DNA of 64,000 nt, taken from the NCBI GenBank assembly GCA_944322825.1, contig CALUQD010000002.1:42608-106607 (forward strand). Direction: 5' to 3'. Positions 41,549-49,648 of the stretch are shown in pieces. Position numbers and translations under genes: made by a program. Numbering within the stretch: position 1 is the stretch's first letter; every line of letters starts with the position of its first letter. A model generated the notes under the pieces. That model was not told the origin of the DNA. It did no database searches and worked only from the letters and a program-made list of their open reading frames with translations. Origin of the DNA: Candidatus Avelusimicrobium pullicaecorum. Lineage in GTDB: Bacteria; Elusimicrobiota; Elusimicrobia; Elusimicrobiales; Elusimicrobiaceae.

Positions 41549-42121
41549 ATGAACACCTATCGCCGGTTATTTATTTTTCTGTCATTTTTCTTTTTAACGG
41601 GGTGGCCGCTTTCGCAAGCCCAGGCGCAAAAGGATTTGCCCAAAGTCATCCGCTCCCTGACGGTCAAAACCCAGCCATACGCCACACCGGCCGTTCTTCC
41701 TCGCAAAGCGCCCGCGGTTTCTATCTCTCCCCAGCTGGGCAAGCTCCGTCTTCCCGCTTCTTGGGCGCCGAAAACCGACAAAACCAAGCGCCCGGCGGCA
41801 GGCACGCTTTCGCTGGCCGAGCTTCAAAGTCTTTCCGCGGAGCTGCAGCCTCCGGCCCCCATCCATTTTCCTAACCCGCAAGCCTTAGAACTATTGCTGC
41901 AAACAGGTGCCCCTCTCCGAGCGCTCAAACAGTTTTGGTCGCTGTGCGGCCGGCCGATGACCGAAACCGTCGTACTGAATTTATCCATTCGCCTGGCGCA
42001 GATACCCGGCACACCGAATGTAGGGAAGGAACAATACCTATACGAAAAACTGATTCTCCATCCGCTGGCTTATTTGAAAAAACAACCGTACGTCGCCGTG
42101 AGGGAGAGCCCTGTTTTTTAA
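41549..42121 (+). CDS. Exported protein of an unrecognised three-member family, copy 3 (internally deleted)
   Basis: 190 residues. Signal peptide cleaved after Ala26 to QKDLPK, and a Pro/Ala/Lys linker, as in copies 1 and 2. Residues 113-132 (LLLQTGAPLRALKQFWSL) match copy 2 residues 126-145. The next residues, CGRPMTETVVLNLSIRLA, match copy 2 from Gly356. About 210 residues, most of the conserved domain, are thus absent at one in-frame junction, while both ends, including the terminal VF, are kept. The frame is open throughout. It may be a functional short form or an early pseudogene. Confidence 0.75.
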   Translation: MNTYRRLFIFLSFFFLTGWPLSQAQAQKDLPKVIRSLTVKTQPYATPAVLPRKAPAVSISPQLGKLRLPASWAPKTDKTKRPAAGTLSLAELQSLSAELQPPAPIHFPNPQALELLLQTGAPLRALKQFWSLCGRPMTETVVLNLSIRLAQIPGTPNVGKEQYLYEKLILHPLAYLKKQPYVAVRESPVF

Positions 42122-42144
42122 TACAACGCATAAGAAAAATAATT

Positions 42145-42150
42145 TATAAT
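42145..42150 (+). promoter_or_regulatory. TATAAT immediately upstream of rnhB
   Basis: Perfect -10 hexamer ending 6 nt before the ATG at 42157; no Shine-Dalgarno. It suggests a leaderless rnhB-yraN transcript independent of the rplS operon. Confidence 0.5.
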
Positions 42151-42156
42151 AAAGTT

Positions 42157-42798
42157 ATGTCTACCCCGTTACAGGATTTCGACAAACAGCAAGCCATTCG
42201 CCAAGAGGCCAATTTTATCATTGGCATAGACGAAGCCGGCCGCGGCCCGCTGGCGGGCCCGGTGGTGGCGTGCGCGTGTTTTATTCCGCCGGCGCTGGTG
42301 TCGGAATTTACCGACGTAAACGACAGCAAAAAACTAACCGAAAAAAAACGCGAACAAATTTACAGCCGCCTCCTGCAATCCGGCGTTGCCTACGGGATAG
42401 GCTACGCCTCGGCGGCCGAAATCGACCAGCTGAACATTTTGCAAGCCACCTTTTTGGCGATGCGCCGCGCGGCGCATAAATTTTTAAAACTGCCCGATTC
42501 CGTGGCGCTTATCGACGGCCCCTACCCGGCCGCCGGGCTTACCTTGCGGCAAGTGCCTATTATCGACGGGGACGCCAAATCGTTGGCGATAGCGGCCGCC
42601 AGCATTATCGCCAAAGTAACGCGGGACCGGTATATGAATCTGCTGGACAAGCTCTACCCCGGTTACGGCTTTGCCGGGCACAAAGGCTACGGCACCGCCA
42701 AGCATATGCAGGCCCTGCGCGAGCTGGGCCCCTGCCGGGAACACCGCAAAACATTCGCCCCCGTGCACAAGCTATTACCCCCCCACATTTTGCCATGA
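42157..42798 (+). CDS. rnhB: Ribonuclease HII
   Basis: 213 residues from ATG 42157; the reading frame extends upstream through the copy-3 gene but that part is not family-like. Acidic catalytic residues: Asp-Glu in GIDEAGRGPLAGPVV, Asp in ALIDGPYP, and Asp in IIDGDAKSLAIAAASIIAKVTRD. It removes ribonucleotides from DNA. In many genomes rnhB directly follows rplS; here a 3.9-kb insertion separates them. The stop overlaps yraN (ATGA). Confidence 0.96.
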   Translation: MSTPLQDFDKQQAIRQEANFIIGIDEAGRGPLAGPVVACACFIPPALVSEFTDVNDSKKLTEKKREQIYSRLLQSGVAYGIGYASAAEIDQLNILQATFLAMRRAAHKFLKLPDSVALIDGPYPAAGLTLRQVPIIDGDAKSLAIAAASIIAKVTRDRYMNLLDKLYPGYGFAGHKGYGTAKHMQALRELGPCREHRKTFAPVHKLLPPHILP

Positions 42799-43154
42799 CC
42801 ACCACCGCTGCCGGAAAAGCCGGCGAAGACCGCGCCGCCCGTTTTTTACAAGCCGCCGGATACCGCATTCTGGCGCGGAACTTTTCGCACCGCGGCGGAG
42901 AGATTGATATTATCGCCTCCGCCGGGCGCACGCTCGTATTTGCCGAAGTAAAAACCCGCGCCTACGAAGCGTTTGGCGGGCCTTTGGGGGCCGTTACCCC
43001 CGCCAAACAAAAGCGCATTGCCCAAACTGCCGCGGTATACATACAAGAAAACGGCTTAAAATTTGATAGTATAAGATTTGATGTGCTGTGCGTTCTGCCG
43101 GATAAAATAGAACACATTCCCAATGCGTTCATCCCGGCGCGGACGACGTTATAA
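42795..43154 (+). CDS. yraN: UPF0102 (YraN) endonuclease-like protein
   Basis: 119 residues. GKAGEDRAARFLQAAGYRIL followed by RGGEIDIIA and LVFAEVKTR give the restriction-endonuclease-like pattern (Glu, Asp, ExK). The biochemical role is poorly defined; probable nucleic-acid-processing factor. Coupled to rnhB by a 4-bp overlap, the usual arrangement. Confidence 0.93.
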   Translation: MTTTAAGKAGEDRAARFLQAAGYRILARNFSHRGGEIDIIASAGRTLVFAEVKTRAYEAFGGPLGAVTPAKQKRIAQTAAVYIQENGLKFDSIRFDVLCVLPDKIEHIPNAFIPARTTL

Positions 43155-43170
43155 TCCACACGGAGGTATT

Positions 43171-43992
43171 ATGACCCAACTGGCGCAAGTAAAAAAAGCA
43201 GCCGCTTTTTTAAATAAGAAAACAAAAAATTTTAAACCGGAAATCGCCCTCATCACAGGTTCTGGGCTGGCCGGTTCCATCCCGCCTTTGGAAAAAGAAA
43301 TGAAAGTCCCGTATTCGTCCATTCCGGGTTTCTTGCAAAGCACGGTGCCGGGACACAGCGGCAATTTGATTTTTGGCGTCTACAAAGGCCGCCGCGTGGT
43401 GGTGATGCAGGGGCGCTTCCACTATTACGAAGGGCACCCGATGAAAGATTTGGCCATTTCCATCCGCACGCTGAAAATGCTGGGCGTGGAAAAACTGCTC
43501 GTGTCGGCGGCGGTAGGGTCTATGGATTTAAAATTAAAACCGGGTTCTTTGTGCGTACTGAAGGACCACATCAATTTTATGTGCAACAACCCGCTGATCG
43601 GCAACCACGACCCGGCCTTCGGCCCGATGTTCTTTGATTTGTCCGAAGCGTACGACAAAACCATGCGCAAAACCGCCCTTGCCGCCGCCAAAAAAGTAGG
43701 CGTAAACGCCGGCGAAGGCGTGTATTTGGCCACCACGGGCCCGAATTTCGAAACGCCGTCCGAAATCCAAATGTTCAAAAAATGGGGCGCCACCGTGGTA
43801 GGGATGTCGGTCGTGCCGGAAGTACTGGTGGCCCGCCAATGCGGTATTTTGGTGTTGGGGCTGGCGTGGGTGAGCAATATGGGCTGCGGCATTGAAAAAA
43901 CGCCGCTGTCGCACGCGCAAACCATCAGCGAAACCAAAAAGATTGAAGGCAAATTCAAAAAGTTGTTGGAAATTCTGTTCGTCAAATTATAA
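43171..43992 (+). CDS. Purine nucleoside phosphorylase (PNP/MTAP family)
   Basis: 273 residues from ATG 43171, with GGAGG 6 nt upstream. ALITGSGLAGSI binds phosphate, followed by PGHSGNLIFG, GRFHYYEGHPM, TGPNFETPSEIQMFKKWGATVVGMSVVPE and the C-terminal Asn/His region VSNMGCGI. This is the trimeric PNP type acting on inosine and guanosine in purine salvage. A terminator follows. Confidence 0.93.
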   Translation: MTQLAQVKKAAAFLNKKTKNFKPEIALITGSGLAGSIPPLEKEMKVPYSSIPGFLQSTVPGHSGNLIFGVYKGRRVVVMQGRFHYYEGHPMKDLAISIRTLKMLGVEKLLVSAAVGSMDLKLKPGSLCVLKDHINFMCNNPLIGNHDPAFGPMFFDLSEAYDKTMRKTALAAAKKVGVNAGEGVYLATTGPNFETPSEIQMFKKWGATVVGMSVVPEVLVARQCGILVLGLAWVSNMGCGIEKTPLSHAQTISETKKIEGKFKKLLEILFVKL

Positions 43993-44000
43993 GGAACCTT

Positions 44001-44041
44001 TCCGCGCGGCTACTCGGTTTAACGGTGCCGCGCGGATTTTT
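44001..44041 (+). terminator. Terminator after PNP
   Basis: TCCGCGCGGC (44001-44010) and GCCGCGCGGA (44027-44036), a perfect 10-bp stem, followed by TTTTT. It ends just 8 nt before the flippase ATG. Confidence 0.9.
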
Positions 44042-44048
44042 GTACATT

Positions 44049-45494
44049 ATGGCAAACCTCAAACGGCTGGGCAAAGAAACACTGGTCTACGGCACTTCCA
44101 CCGTGCTGGCGCGGCTGCTTAATTTTTGTCTGGTTCCTTTTTACACGTATTATTTAATCCCGGGCGAATACGGCGTGATTGCCACCACCTTTGCCGTGGT
44201 AGCGTTGCTGAACGTCGTGTTTTTGTTTGGGATGGACCAAAGCTACCTGCGCTTTGCCAGCGACCGGGAGAACAAGACGGAAGTATTCCAGCATTGTTTC
44301 TACGGCGTATTAGCAAACGGCGTACTGCTATCCGCACTGCTATGGATATTTGCCAAACCGTTTGCCGCGCTGATCGGCATTGGCGCCCAGCACGTGCAAA
44401 TAGTGCATTTGGCGGTATGGGTGCTGTTGCTTGATGTGCTGAATATGATCCCGTTTACCAAACTGCGCTTGGAGCGGCGGCCGTGGTATTTTGCCGGGGT
44501 GCGGACGGTTTCCATCGTGGTCAACGTAATAGGCAACATCGTGTTTATAGCGGTACTGCACAAAGGGATAGCGTCTATTTTATGGGCGAACATTTTTGCG
44601 TCGCTGGCGTCGCTGTTGTTATTGTCGCCGGTAGTATGGAAAGAGCTGCGCGGCGGCGTATGCGCGCTAAACCGGCCGCTGTATAAGGAAATGCTGCGCT
44701 TTGCGTGGCCGTTTGTGCCGGCGGGGCTGGCCAGCTTGCTCGTCAGCGTAATCGACAAACCCATTTTGGTGCACCTGGCCGGGCTGGAACAAGTGGGCGT
44801 GTACCAGGCCAATTTTAAAATCGGCGTATTTATGATGCTGTTGGTTTCGATGTTCGACCAAGCCTGGCGTCCGTTTTTCCTGGCGCACGCCAAAGACGCC
44901 GACGCCAAGGAAACTTTTTCCAAAGTATTTTCGGCCTTTTTTGCGTTGGGCAGTTGGTTTTTATTGGGGCTTTCGCTCTTAATGCCGCCGATTATCCAAA
45001 GCAATCTGTTTGGCCATTTTCACCTGATCAGCCCGGCCTACTGGGGCGGCTTGAAAGTGATACCGCTGGTGCTGACGGGTTATTTTTTCTACGGGCTCTA
45101 CATTAATTTTATGGTCGCGCCGGTGCTGACTAAAAAAACACGGGTGCTGGTATGGATTACCCTGCTGGGGGCCGCCGTCAGCATTACCACCAACCTAACG
45201 CTGGTGCCGCATATGGGCATTATGGGCGCCGGATGGGCCGTAGCGCTTAGCTACGGGGCCATGGCCGCCGCCTTGTATCTCTTTACCCAAAAAGTATACC
45301 CCATCCCCTATGAATACAAAAAATTAGCCGCGATGACGGGTGTGTGCGTCGCTACCGCGCTTTTATGCAAGGCCGCCGGCAGCTGGGGGGCCGGATACCT
45401 GTTAGGGGTCAAAATACTGTTGCTTACGCTTTACCCCTTGTGGATGTGGCTCCTGTTGCGGCCGCGCCAGTTGGCAGCGCCTTCAGCCTCATAA
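44049..45494 (+). CDS. Polysaccharide/lipid-linked oligosaccharide flippase (MATE/Wzx-like)
   Basis: 481 residues from ATG 44049. About fourteen membrane helices, opening LGKETLVYGTSTVLARLLNFCLVPFYTYYL, the typical Wzx/RfbX start. It belongs to the MVF/MOP superfamily and would move undecaprenyl-linked sugars across the inner membrane. A WecA-like transferase is encoded 700 bp downstream, which fits. No Shine-Dalgarno is seen, and the ATG sits right behind the PNP terminator, so its promoter is unclear; partial readthrough is possible. Confidence 0.85.
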   Translation: MANLKRLGKETLVYGTSTVLARLLNFCLVPFYTYYLIPGEYGVIATTFAVVALLNVVFLFGMDQSYLRFASDRENKTEVFQHCFYGVLANGVLLSALLWIFAKPFAALIGIGAQHVQIVHLAVWVLLLDVLNMIPFTKLRLERRPWYFAGVRTVSIVVNVIGNIVFIAVLHKGIASILWANIFASLASLLLLSPVVWKELRGGVCALNRPLYKEMLRFAWPFVPAGLASLLVSVIDKPILVHLAGLEQVGVYQANFKIGVFMMLLVSMFDQAWRPFFLAHAKDADAKETFSKVFSAFFALGSWFLLGLSLLMPPIIQSNLFGHFHLISPAYWGGLKVIPLVLTGYFFYGLYINFMVAPVLTKKTRVLVWITLLGAAVSITTNLTLVPHMGIMGAGWAVALSYGAMAAALYLFTQKVYPIPYEYKKLAAMTGVCVATALLCKAAGSWGAGYLLGVKILLLTLYPLWMWLLLRPRQLAAPSAS

Positions 45495-45510
45495 ATTGCT
45501 ATTTCCCCAT

Positions 45511-45538
45511 AAAAAGAGCTCCCGCAGGAGCTCTTTTT
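45511..45538. terminator. Bidirectional terminator
   Basis: AAAAAGAGCTCC / GGAGCTCTTTTT, 12-bp stem, CGCA loop, serving the convergent flippase and lipoprotein genes. Confidence 0.92.
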
Positions 45539-45554
45539 GGGTATATCAAACATA

Positions 45555-46184
45555 TCAGCGCAGGCTGATTAAAGTAAGGTCCAGGGTAATGCTGCCATCC
45601 TTATACACCAACACGTGGGGCACGGCTTGCGTGCCGGAAGCGTCAAAGGGGGCGTATTCGTTATAGGACAAATCCGCCGTATTCAGCAGGGTACTGGTTT
45701 GGGCGGCATACGGATAAAATTCGCCCGGATGGTAGAAGAATTTTGCCTTGGCGTCCTTGCCTTGATAGGTAATGCTTACTTCGTCTTTTTTGATGCGGCG
45801 GCTTTGGTAAAGCCCCGGGTCGGACACGAGCAAATTCAAGAACTGCGTAATCCGTGCGCGCACGGCGGCGGTGTCGGCGTCTTTAAACAAATAGCGGTAG
45901 GCAATGCCTTCGGGGCTGACGGTGGCGTGCAGCAAGCGGTAAGCCGCGCCGGACATTAACACCACATCGTAATCCTGCGCGCCGATTTTTTTAATACGCA
46001 AAACGCCTTCCATATAATTATCGTCCATCTGTCCCATCACTTTAAAAGCGGCCTGCGTGCGCCCCTGGGTAAAAAAATCCACCCGTTTGTAATCGCGCAC
46101 ATCGGCCGGGATTTCCTTTACGCGCCCCCCCGCGCAGGCGGCCAGCCAAACAGCCAGGGAAAATGTTAAAATTCTTTTAAACAT
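45555..46184 (-). CDS. Putative outer-membrane lipoprotein
   Basis: 209 residues. Lipobox LAACAGG gives a lipidated Cys at residue 17, and Ala at +2 favours outer-membrane sorting by enterobacterial rules. The rest looks like a beta-rich LolB/DUF3261-like half-barrel (GVLRIKKIGAQDYDVVLMSG, ITYQGKDAKAKFFY, GSITLDLTLISL), a resemblance in pattern only. It is divergent from the WecA-like gene, with a 33-bp spacer containing both promoters. Function unknown; a lipid- or glycolipid-handling role would suit the context. Confidence 0.75.
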   Translation of the reverse strand: MFKRILTFSLAVWLAACAGGRVKEIPADVRDYKRVDFFTQGRTQAAFKVMGQMDDNYMEGVLRIKKIGAQDYDVVLMSGAAYRLLHATVSPEGIAYRYLFKDADTAAVRARITQFLNLLVSDPGLYQSRRIKKDEVSITYQGKDAKAKFFYHPGEFYPYAAQTSTLLNTADLSYNEYAPFDASGTQAVPHVLVYKDGSITLDLTLISLR

Positions 46185-46217
46185 AATTTATCTCCTTATT
46201 TTATTATTATAGATATT

Positions 46218-47240
46218 ATGAACCCATTTGTCCTTTATCTGACGGCGGCCCTGGCGGCCGGCTTCATCACGGCAATTGCCCTGCCTTTGCTGCGCCGGGT
46301 GGCCCAACAATTTTTTTTAGATACGCCCGGCGGATTAAAAACCCATTCGGGCGCGGTGCCTGTGCTGGGCGGCGCGGGGATTTTTATGGGCACGCTGGCC
46401 AGCTTGGTGCTTATCCGCTTTACCACGGCGTTCCCCAGCGGAACCCTGCACAACCTGCGGGGTATTGTTATTGGCGGCACATTGATTTTTTTATTGGGGC
46501 TGGCGGACGATTTAAAAAAGCCGAAAGGAATCAGCATTCCGGTTAAACTTCTGGTGCAGGCGGTAGCGGCCGGCGCGTTGATTTATTACGGGGTAGCCAT
46601 ACACGTATTTACCTCGCCGTGGCTTTCGTGGCCGCTGACGTTTCTGTGGGTGGTAGGGCTTACCAATGCGTTCAATTTGCTGGATATTATGGACGGGCTG
46701 TGCGTCAGCCAGGCCGTCGTGTGCACCTTGGGGCTGACAGTAATTGCCCTGCCGTCCGAATATATTTATGTTAACTTCGCGGCGCTGGCGCTTTTAGGCG
46801 CGTGCCTGGCGTTTTGGCCGTTCAACCACGCCAAGCGGAAAATTTTCCTGGGCGACAGCGGTTCCACCTTTTTGGGCTTTATGATTGCCGCCCTGTCCAT
46901 CGGTACGGGATACAGCGAACGAACCAACTGGGGCTTTTTGGCGCCGTTGTTCATTTTGGCTGTACCGCTGTTTGATACGGCTTTTGTGGTGCTGGCCCGC
47001 GCCCTAAAGGGCAAAAACCCGCTCAAAGGCAGTAACGACCATATTGCCTTGCGGCTTAAAAAATTAAACTGGCCGCTGCGGCGCATTTTACTGTTATCCG
47101 CGGGGACGGGTGTCTTTTTTAATGTGCTGGCTTACACGCTGACGCACTGCTGCGGGCAGATTGCCCTGGCGTTGTTTATTTTTTCCGCGGCGGCGTTGGG
47201 GGCGTCTACTTTGTGGCTGCTGCACCTAAAAACGGAATAA
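46218..47240 (+). CDS. Undecaprenyl-phosphate sugar-1-phosphate transferase (WecA/TagO-like)
   Basis: 340 residues, about eleven membrane helices. Catalytic cytoplasmic motifs of the polyprenyl-phosphate transferase family: LGLADDLKK (Asp-Asp), NAFNLLDIMDGL (Asn, Asp) and FLGDSGSTFLGF. The TagO/WecA-like gene starts a surface glycan by loading GlcNAc-1-P (or similar) onto undecaprenyl phosphate. TATTAT lies 7 nt before the ATG without a Shine-Dalgarno. It is followed 1 bp later by an FAD oxidoreductase. Confidence 0.9.
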   Translation: MNPFVLYLTAALAAGFITAIALPLLRRVAQQFFLDTPGGLKTHSGAVPVLGGAGIFMGTLASLVLIRFTTAFPSGTLHNLRGIVIGGTLIFLLGLADDLKKPKGISIPVKLLVQAVAAGALIYYGVAIHVFTSPWLSWPLTFLWVVGLTNAFNLLDIMDGLCVSQAVVCTLGLTVIALPSEYIYVNFAALALLGACLAFWPFNHAKRKIFLGDSGSTFLGFMIAALSIGTGYSERTNWGFLAPLFILAVPLFDTAFVVLARALKGKNPLKGSNDHIALRLKKLNWPLRRILLLSAGTGVFFNVLAYTLTHCCGQIALALFIFSAAALGASTLWLLHLKTE

Positions 47241-47241
47241 T

Positions 47242-48507
47242 ATGCACGTAAAAACGTTGATTTTGGGCGCGGGACTGACAGGCCTTAGCACCGCGTACCA
47301 TTTGGAACAACGCGGAGAAACCGATTACCTCGTGCTGGAATGCAAAACCCAGCCGGGCGGCCTGTGCGCCAGCCAAACGGTAAACGGCTTTACGCTGGAC
47401 GCCGGAGGCCACCTGCTTCATTTGCATACGCCTTATGGCAAGAAGCTGGTAAAACGCCTGCTAAAAAGCAACCTGCTGTGCCGCACGCGCCGCGCGTTTG
47501 TCTACACAGGTTCCAGCCGCGTACCGTATCCCTTTCAAGCAAACCTCTATGCGCTGCCGGAAGCAGAGCGGAAAGCCTGTGTAAACGGGCTTTTAGAAGC
47601 GTCCCAATCACCCGCGGCGGCCCCCCACAATTTTAAACAATGGTGCCTGCAAGCGTTTGGACGCGGCGTATACGAACAATTTATGCGCCCCTACAACACC
47701 AAGCTATGGGGCCTTCCGCCCGAAAAACTCACGTGCGATTGGTGCGGCCCGTTTGTGCCGCTGCCCAAGCGGCAGGAAGTTTTGCAAAGCGCCCAACGCC
47801 GCTTGACCAAAGCCTATGGCTACAACCGTTCTTTTTACTATCCCAAACACGGGGGCTGCGGAGCGTTGGTTCAAGCCTTGGCGGCCCGCGTTACGCATTT
47901 ACGCACCCGCGCACGGGTTACGCAAGTGGATTTAAAAAACAAAACCGTCCGCGCGGGCGGGCAAAGCTATTCGTTTGATACACTCGTCAACACCTTGCCC
48001 TTGCCCGCTTTTTTGCGTTTGCTAACCGGCGAAAAACGCTTGTCGGCCTATGCCAAGCAGCTGCAAAACCGCTCCATACGGGTATACCATTTGGCCATCA
48101 ACCGGGCCGTAAAACCCTTTAGCTGGATTTACTTCCCCGATAAAACAGACCCCTTTTACCGGGTAGGTTTGCAAAGCGGTTTTTCCCCTTACAATGCGCC
48201 CGAGGGCACCTCTTTATTCTATATAGAACTGCCTCCGGACGCCCCGCCAAGCAAGCGGCGTATTTGGAATGCGCTCGTCCAAAAAGGTATAATAAAGGAG
48301 AGCGACAAAGCCTTGCTTTCCCGTTGGCAGCCCCTGCCTTACGCCTATGCCGTTTACGATCAGCACCGCTCACGCGCCGTGCGCCAAGCCCTAGCAGCTT
48401 TGGCCAAGCGCGGGTGTTTTTGTGCGGGCAGGTACGGCAGGTGGGAGTACTCGTTTATGGAGTCATCCCTGCTGGAAGGCAAAACCTTGGCGGAAAAACT
48501 TGTATAA
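47242..48507 (+). CDS. FAD-dependent amine-oxidase-like / protoporphyrinogen-oxidase-like oxidoreductase
   Basis: 421 residues. The N-terminal dinucleotide fold LILGAGLTGLSTAYHLE and CKTQPGGLCASQ bind FAD; FDTLVNTLPL is a conserved FAD-contact strand. RPYNTKLWGLPPEKL resembles the segment found in UDP-galactopyranose-mutase-like and amine-oxidase-like proteins of polysaccharide loci. Substrate unknown. Its position behind a WecA-like gene suggests sugar-lipid metabolism, not haem synthesis (inference). Confidence 0.8.
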   Translation: MHVKTLILGAGLTGLSTAYHLEQRGETDYLVLECKTQPGGLCASQTVNGFTLDAGGHLLHLHTPYGKKLVKRLLKSNLLCRTRRAFVYTGSSRVPYPFQANLYALPEAERKACVNGLLEASQSPAAAPHNFKQWCLQAFGRGVYEQFMRPYNTKLWGLPPEKLTCDWCGPFVPLPKRQEVLQSAQRRLTKAYGYNRSFYYPKHGGCGALVQALAARVTHLRTRARVTQVDLKNKTVRAGGQSYSFDTLVNTLPLPAFLRLLTGEKRLSAYAKQLQNRSIRVYHLAINRAVKPFSWIYFPDKTDPFYRVGLQSGFSPYNAPEGTSLFYIELPPDAPPSKRRIWNALVQKGIIKESDKALLSRWQPLPYAYAVYDQHRSRAVRQALAALAKRGCFCAGRYGRWEYSFMESSLLEGKTLAEKLV

Positions 48508-48517
48508 TGAGGTTGTT

Positions 48518-49648
48518 ATGAAAGTTCTCGTTTTTGGCGGCAGTTTTGACCCGGTCCACAAAGGGCACGTTTCCTTATTCCGGCGCGCGATGAAAGTCAT
48601 CGCGCCGGATGTGGCGCATATCGTGCCCGCCTATCATTCCCCTTTTAAAGCCAAATCGCCCACGCCTTTCCGCCTGCGGATGAAAATGCTCAAACAAGCC
48701 TTTGCCGGTTTTTCCGGGCATATCGTCTTTGACGATTACGAACTGAAACAAGGCGGAAAAACCTATACGTATCAGCTGGTGCAGTACCTTAAAAAACGCT
48801 ATAAAAACCCGGGAATTTATCTGTTGGTAGGCACGGACTGCCTAAACGATTTGCATAACTGGAAAAACCCCGAATACATTTTTAAAAACGCCGTGGTGGT
48901 GGCCGGCAAGCGCAAAGGCTATAACGAAAACCCGGCCGCCTTTAAGCACTTGTTCTTGCCGGGGTTCTTCCCTAAACTTTCTTCCAGCCGGGTGCGGGCG
49001 CATATTTTGGCATGCGGCGATATCCCGGATACCGTGCCGCCGCAAATTGCGCCTACCATCCGCGAAAACAAACTGTATGGTTTGGCCGTGCACGATTGGC
49101 TCAAAGCGCACCTGAAAACCAACCGCTACCTGCACTCCAAAAACGTGGCCGAAATGGCCGCCGCCTTGAGCGACATCTACGATGTAAACGTGGAATCCGC
49201 CGTCAAAGCCGGCATTCTGCACGACGCGGGCAAAGGGTTTTCCGGCCCGGAGCTTATCCATTTTTGCAAAGAACACAAGATAAAAGTTCCTTTTTTTGAA
49301 GATATCTGCCGCTTAGAACCCAGCCTGCTGCACAGCTACGCGTCGGCCTGGCTGGCCCAGCACTTGTTTGACGTGCGCGACAAAGATATTTTGGCCGCCA
49401 TTGCCGAACACACTTTAGGCAGCCTGCATATGAGCACGCTGTCAAAAATCCTGTTCGTGGCGGATATTTCTTCCAAAGACCGCAAGTATAAGGATGCGTT
49501 TGTCATCCGCAATTTAGCCTTGCAGGATTTGGACGCCGCTCTCCTCTATGCCGCCAACCGCAAACTCCTGTTTACCATTGACTCGCAAAAATGGCTCTGC
49601 CCGGTGGGGATTGACCTATGGAACCATCTTATCAAACAAGAAAAATAA
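48518..49648 (+). CDS. nadD: NadD-YqeK fusion: nicotinate-nucleotide adenylyltransferase plus HD phosphohydrolase
   Basis: 376 residues from ATG 48518 (GAGG upstream). Residues 1-195 are NadD: FGGSFDPVHKGHV (nucleotidyltransferase GxFxPxHxGH motif), LVGTDCLNDLHNW and the C-terminal SSSRVRAHI. Residues about 200-376 are a YqeK-type HD domain: RYLHSKNVAEMA, ILHDAGKG near residue 232, HSYASAWLA and EHTLGSLHMSTLSKILFVADI. YqeK hydrolyses diadenosine tetraphosphate. In many Firmicutes the two are adjacent separate genes ahead of rsfS; here they are one reading frame. Confidence 0.92.
   Translation: MKVLVFGGSFDPVHKGHVSLFRRAMKVIAPDVAHIVPAYHSPFKAKSPTPFRLRMKMLKQAFAGFSGHIVFDDYELKQGGKTYTYQLVQYLKKRYKNPGIYLLVGTDCLNDLHNWKNPEYIFKNAVVVAGKRKGYNENPAAFKHLFLPGFFPKLSSSRVRAHILACGDIPDTVPPQIAPTIRENKLYGLAVHDWLKAHLKTNRYLHSKNVAEMAAALSDIYDVNVESAVKAGILHDAGKGFSGPELIHFCKEHKIKVPFFEDICRLEPSLLHSYASAWLAQHLFDVRDKDILAAIAEHTLGSLHMSTLSKILFVADISSKDRKYKDAFVIRNLALQDLDAALLYAANRKLLFTIDSQKWLCPVGIDLWNHLIKQEK

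Noticed and set aside
38219..42156. Possibility that the paralogue cluster is a mobile element
   Set aside because: No transposase, integrase, terminal inverted repeats or target-site duplication could be seen at the borders with rplS and rnhB.
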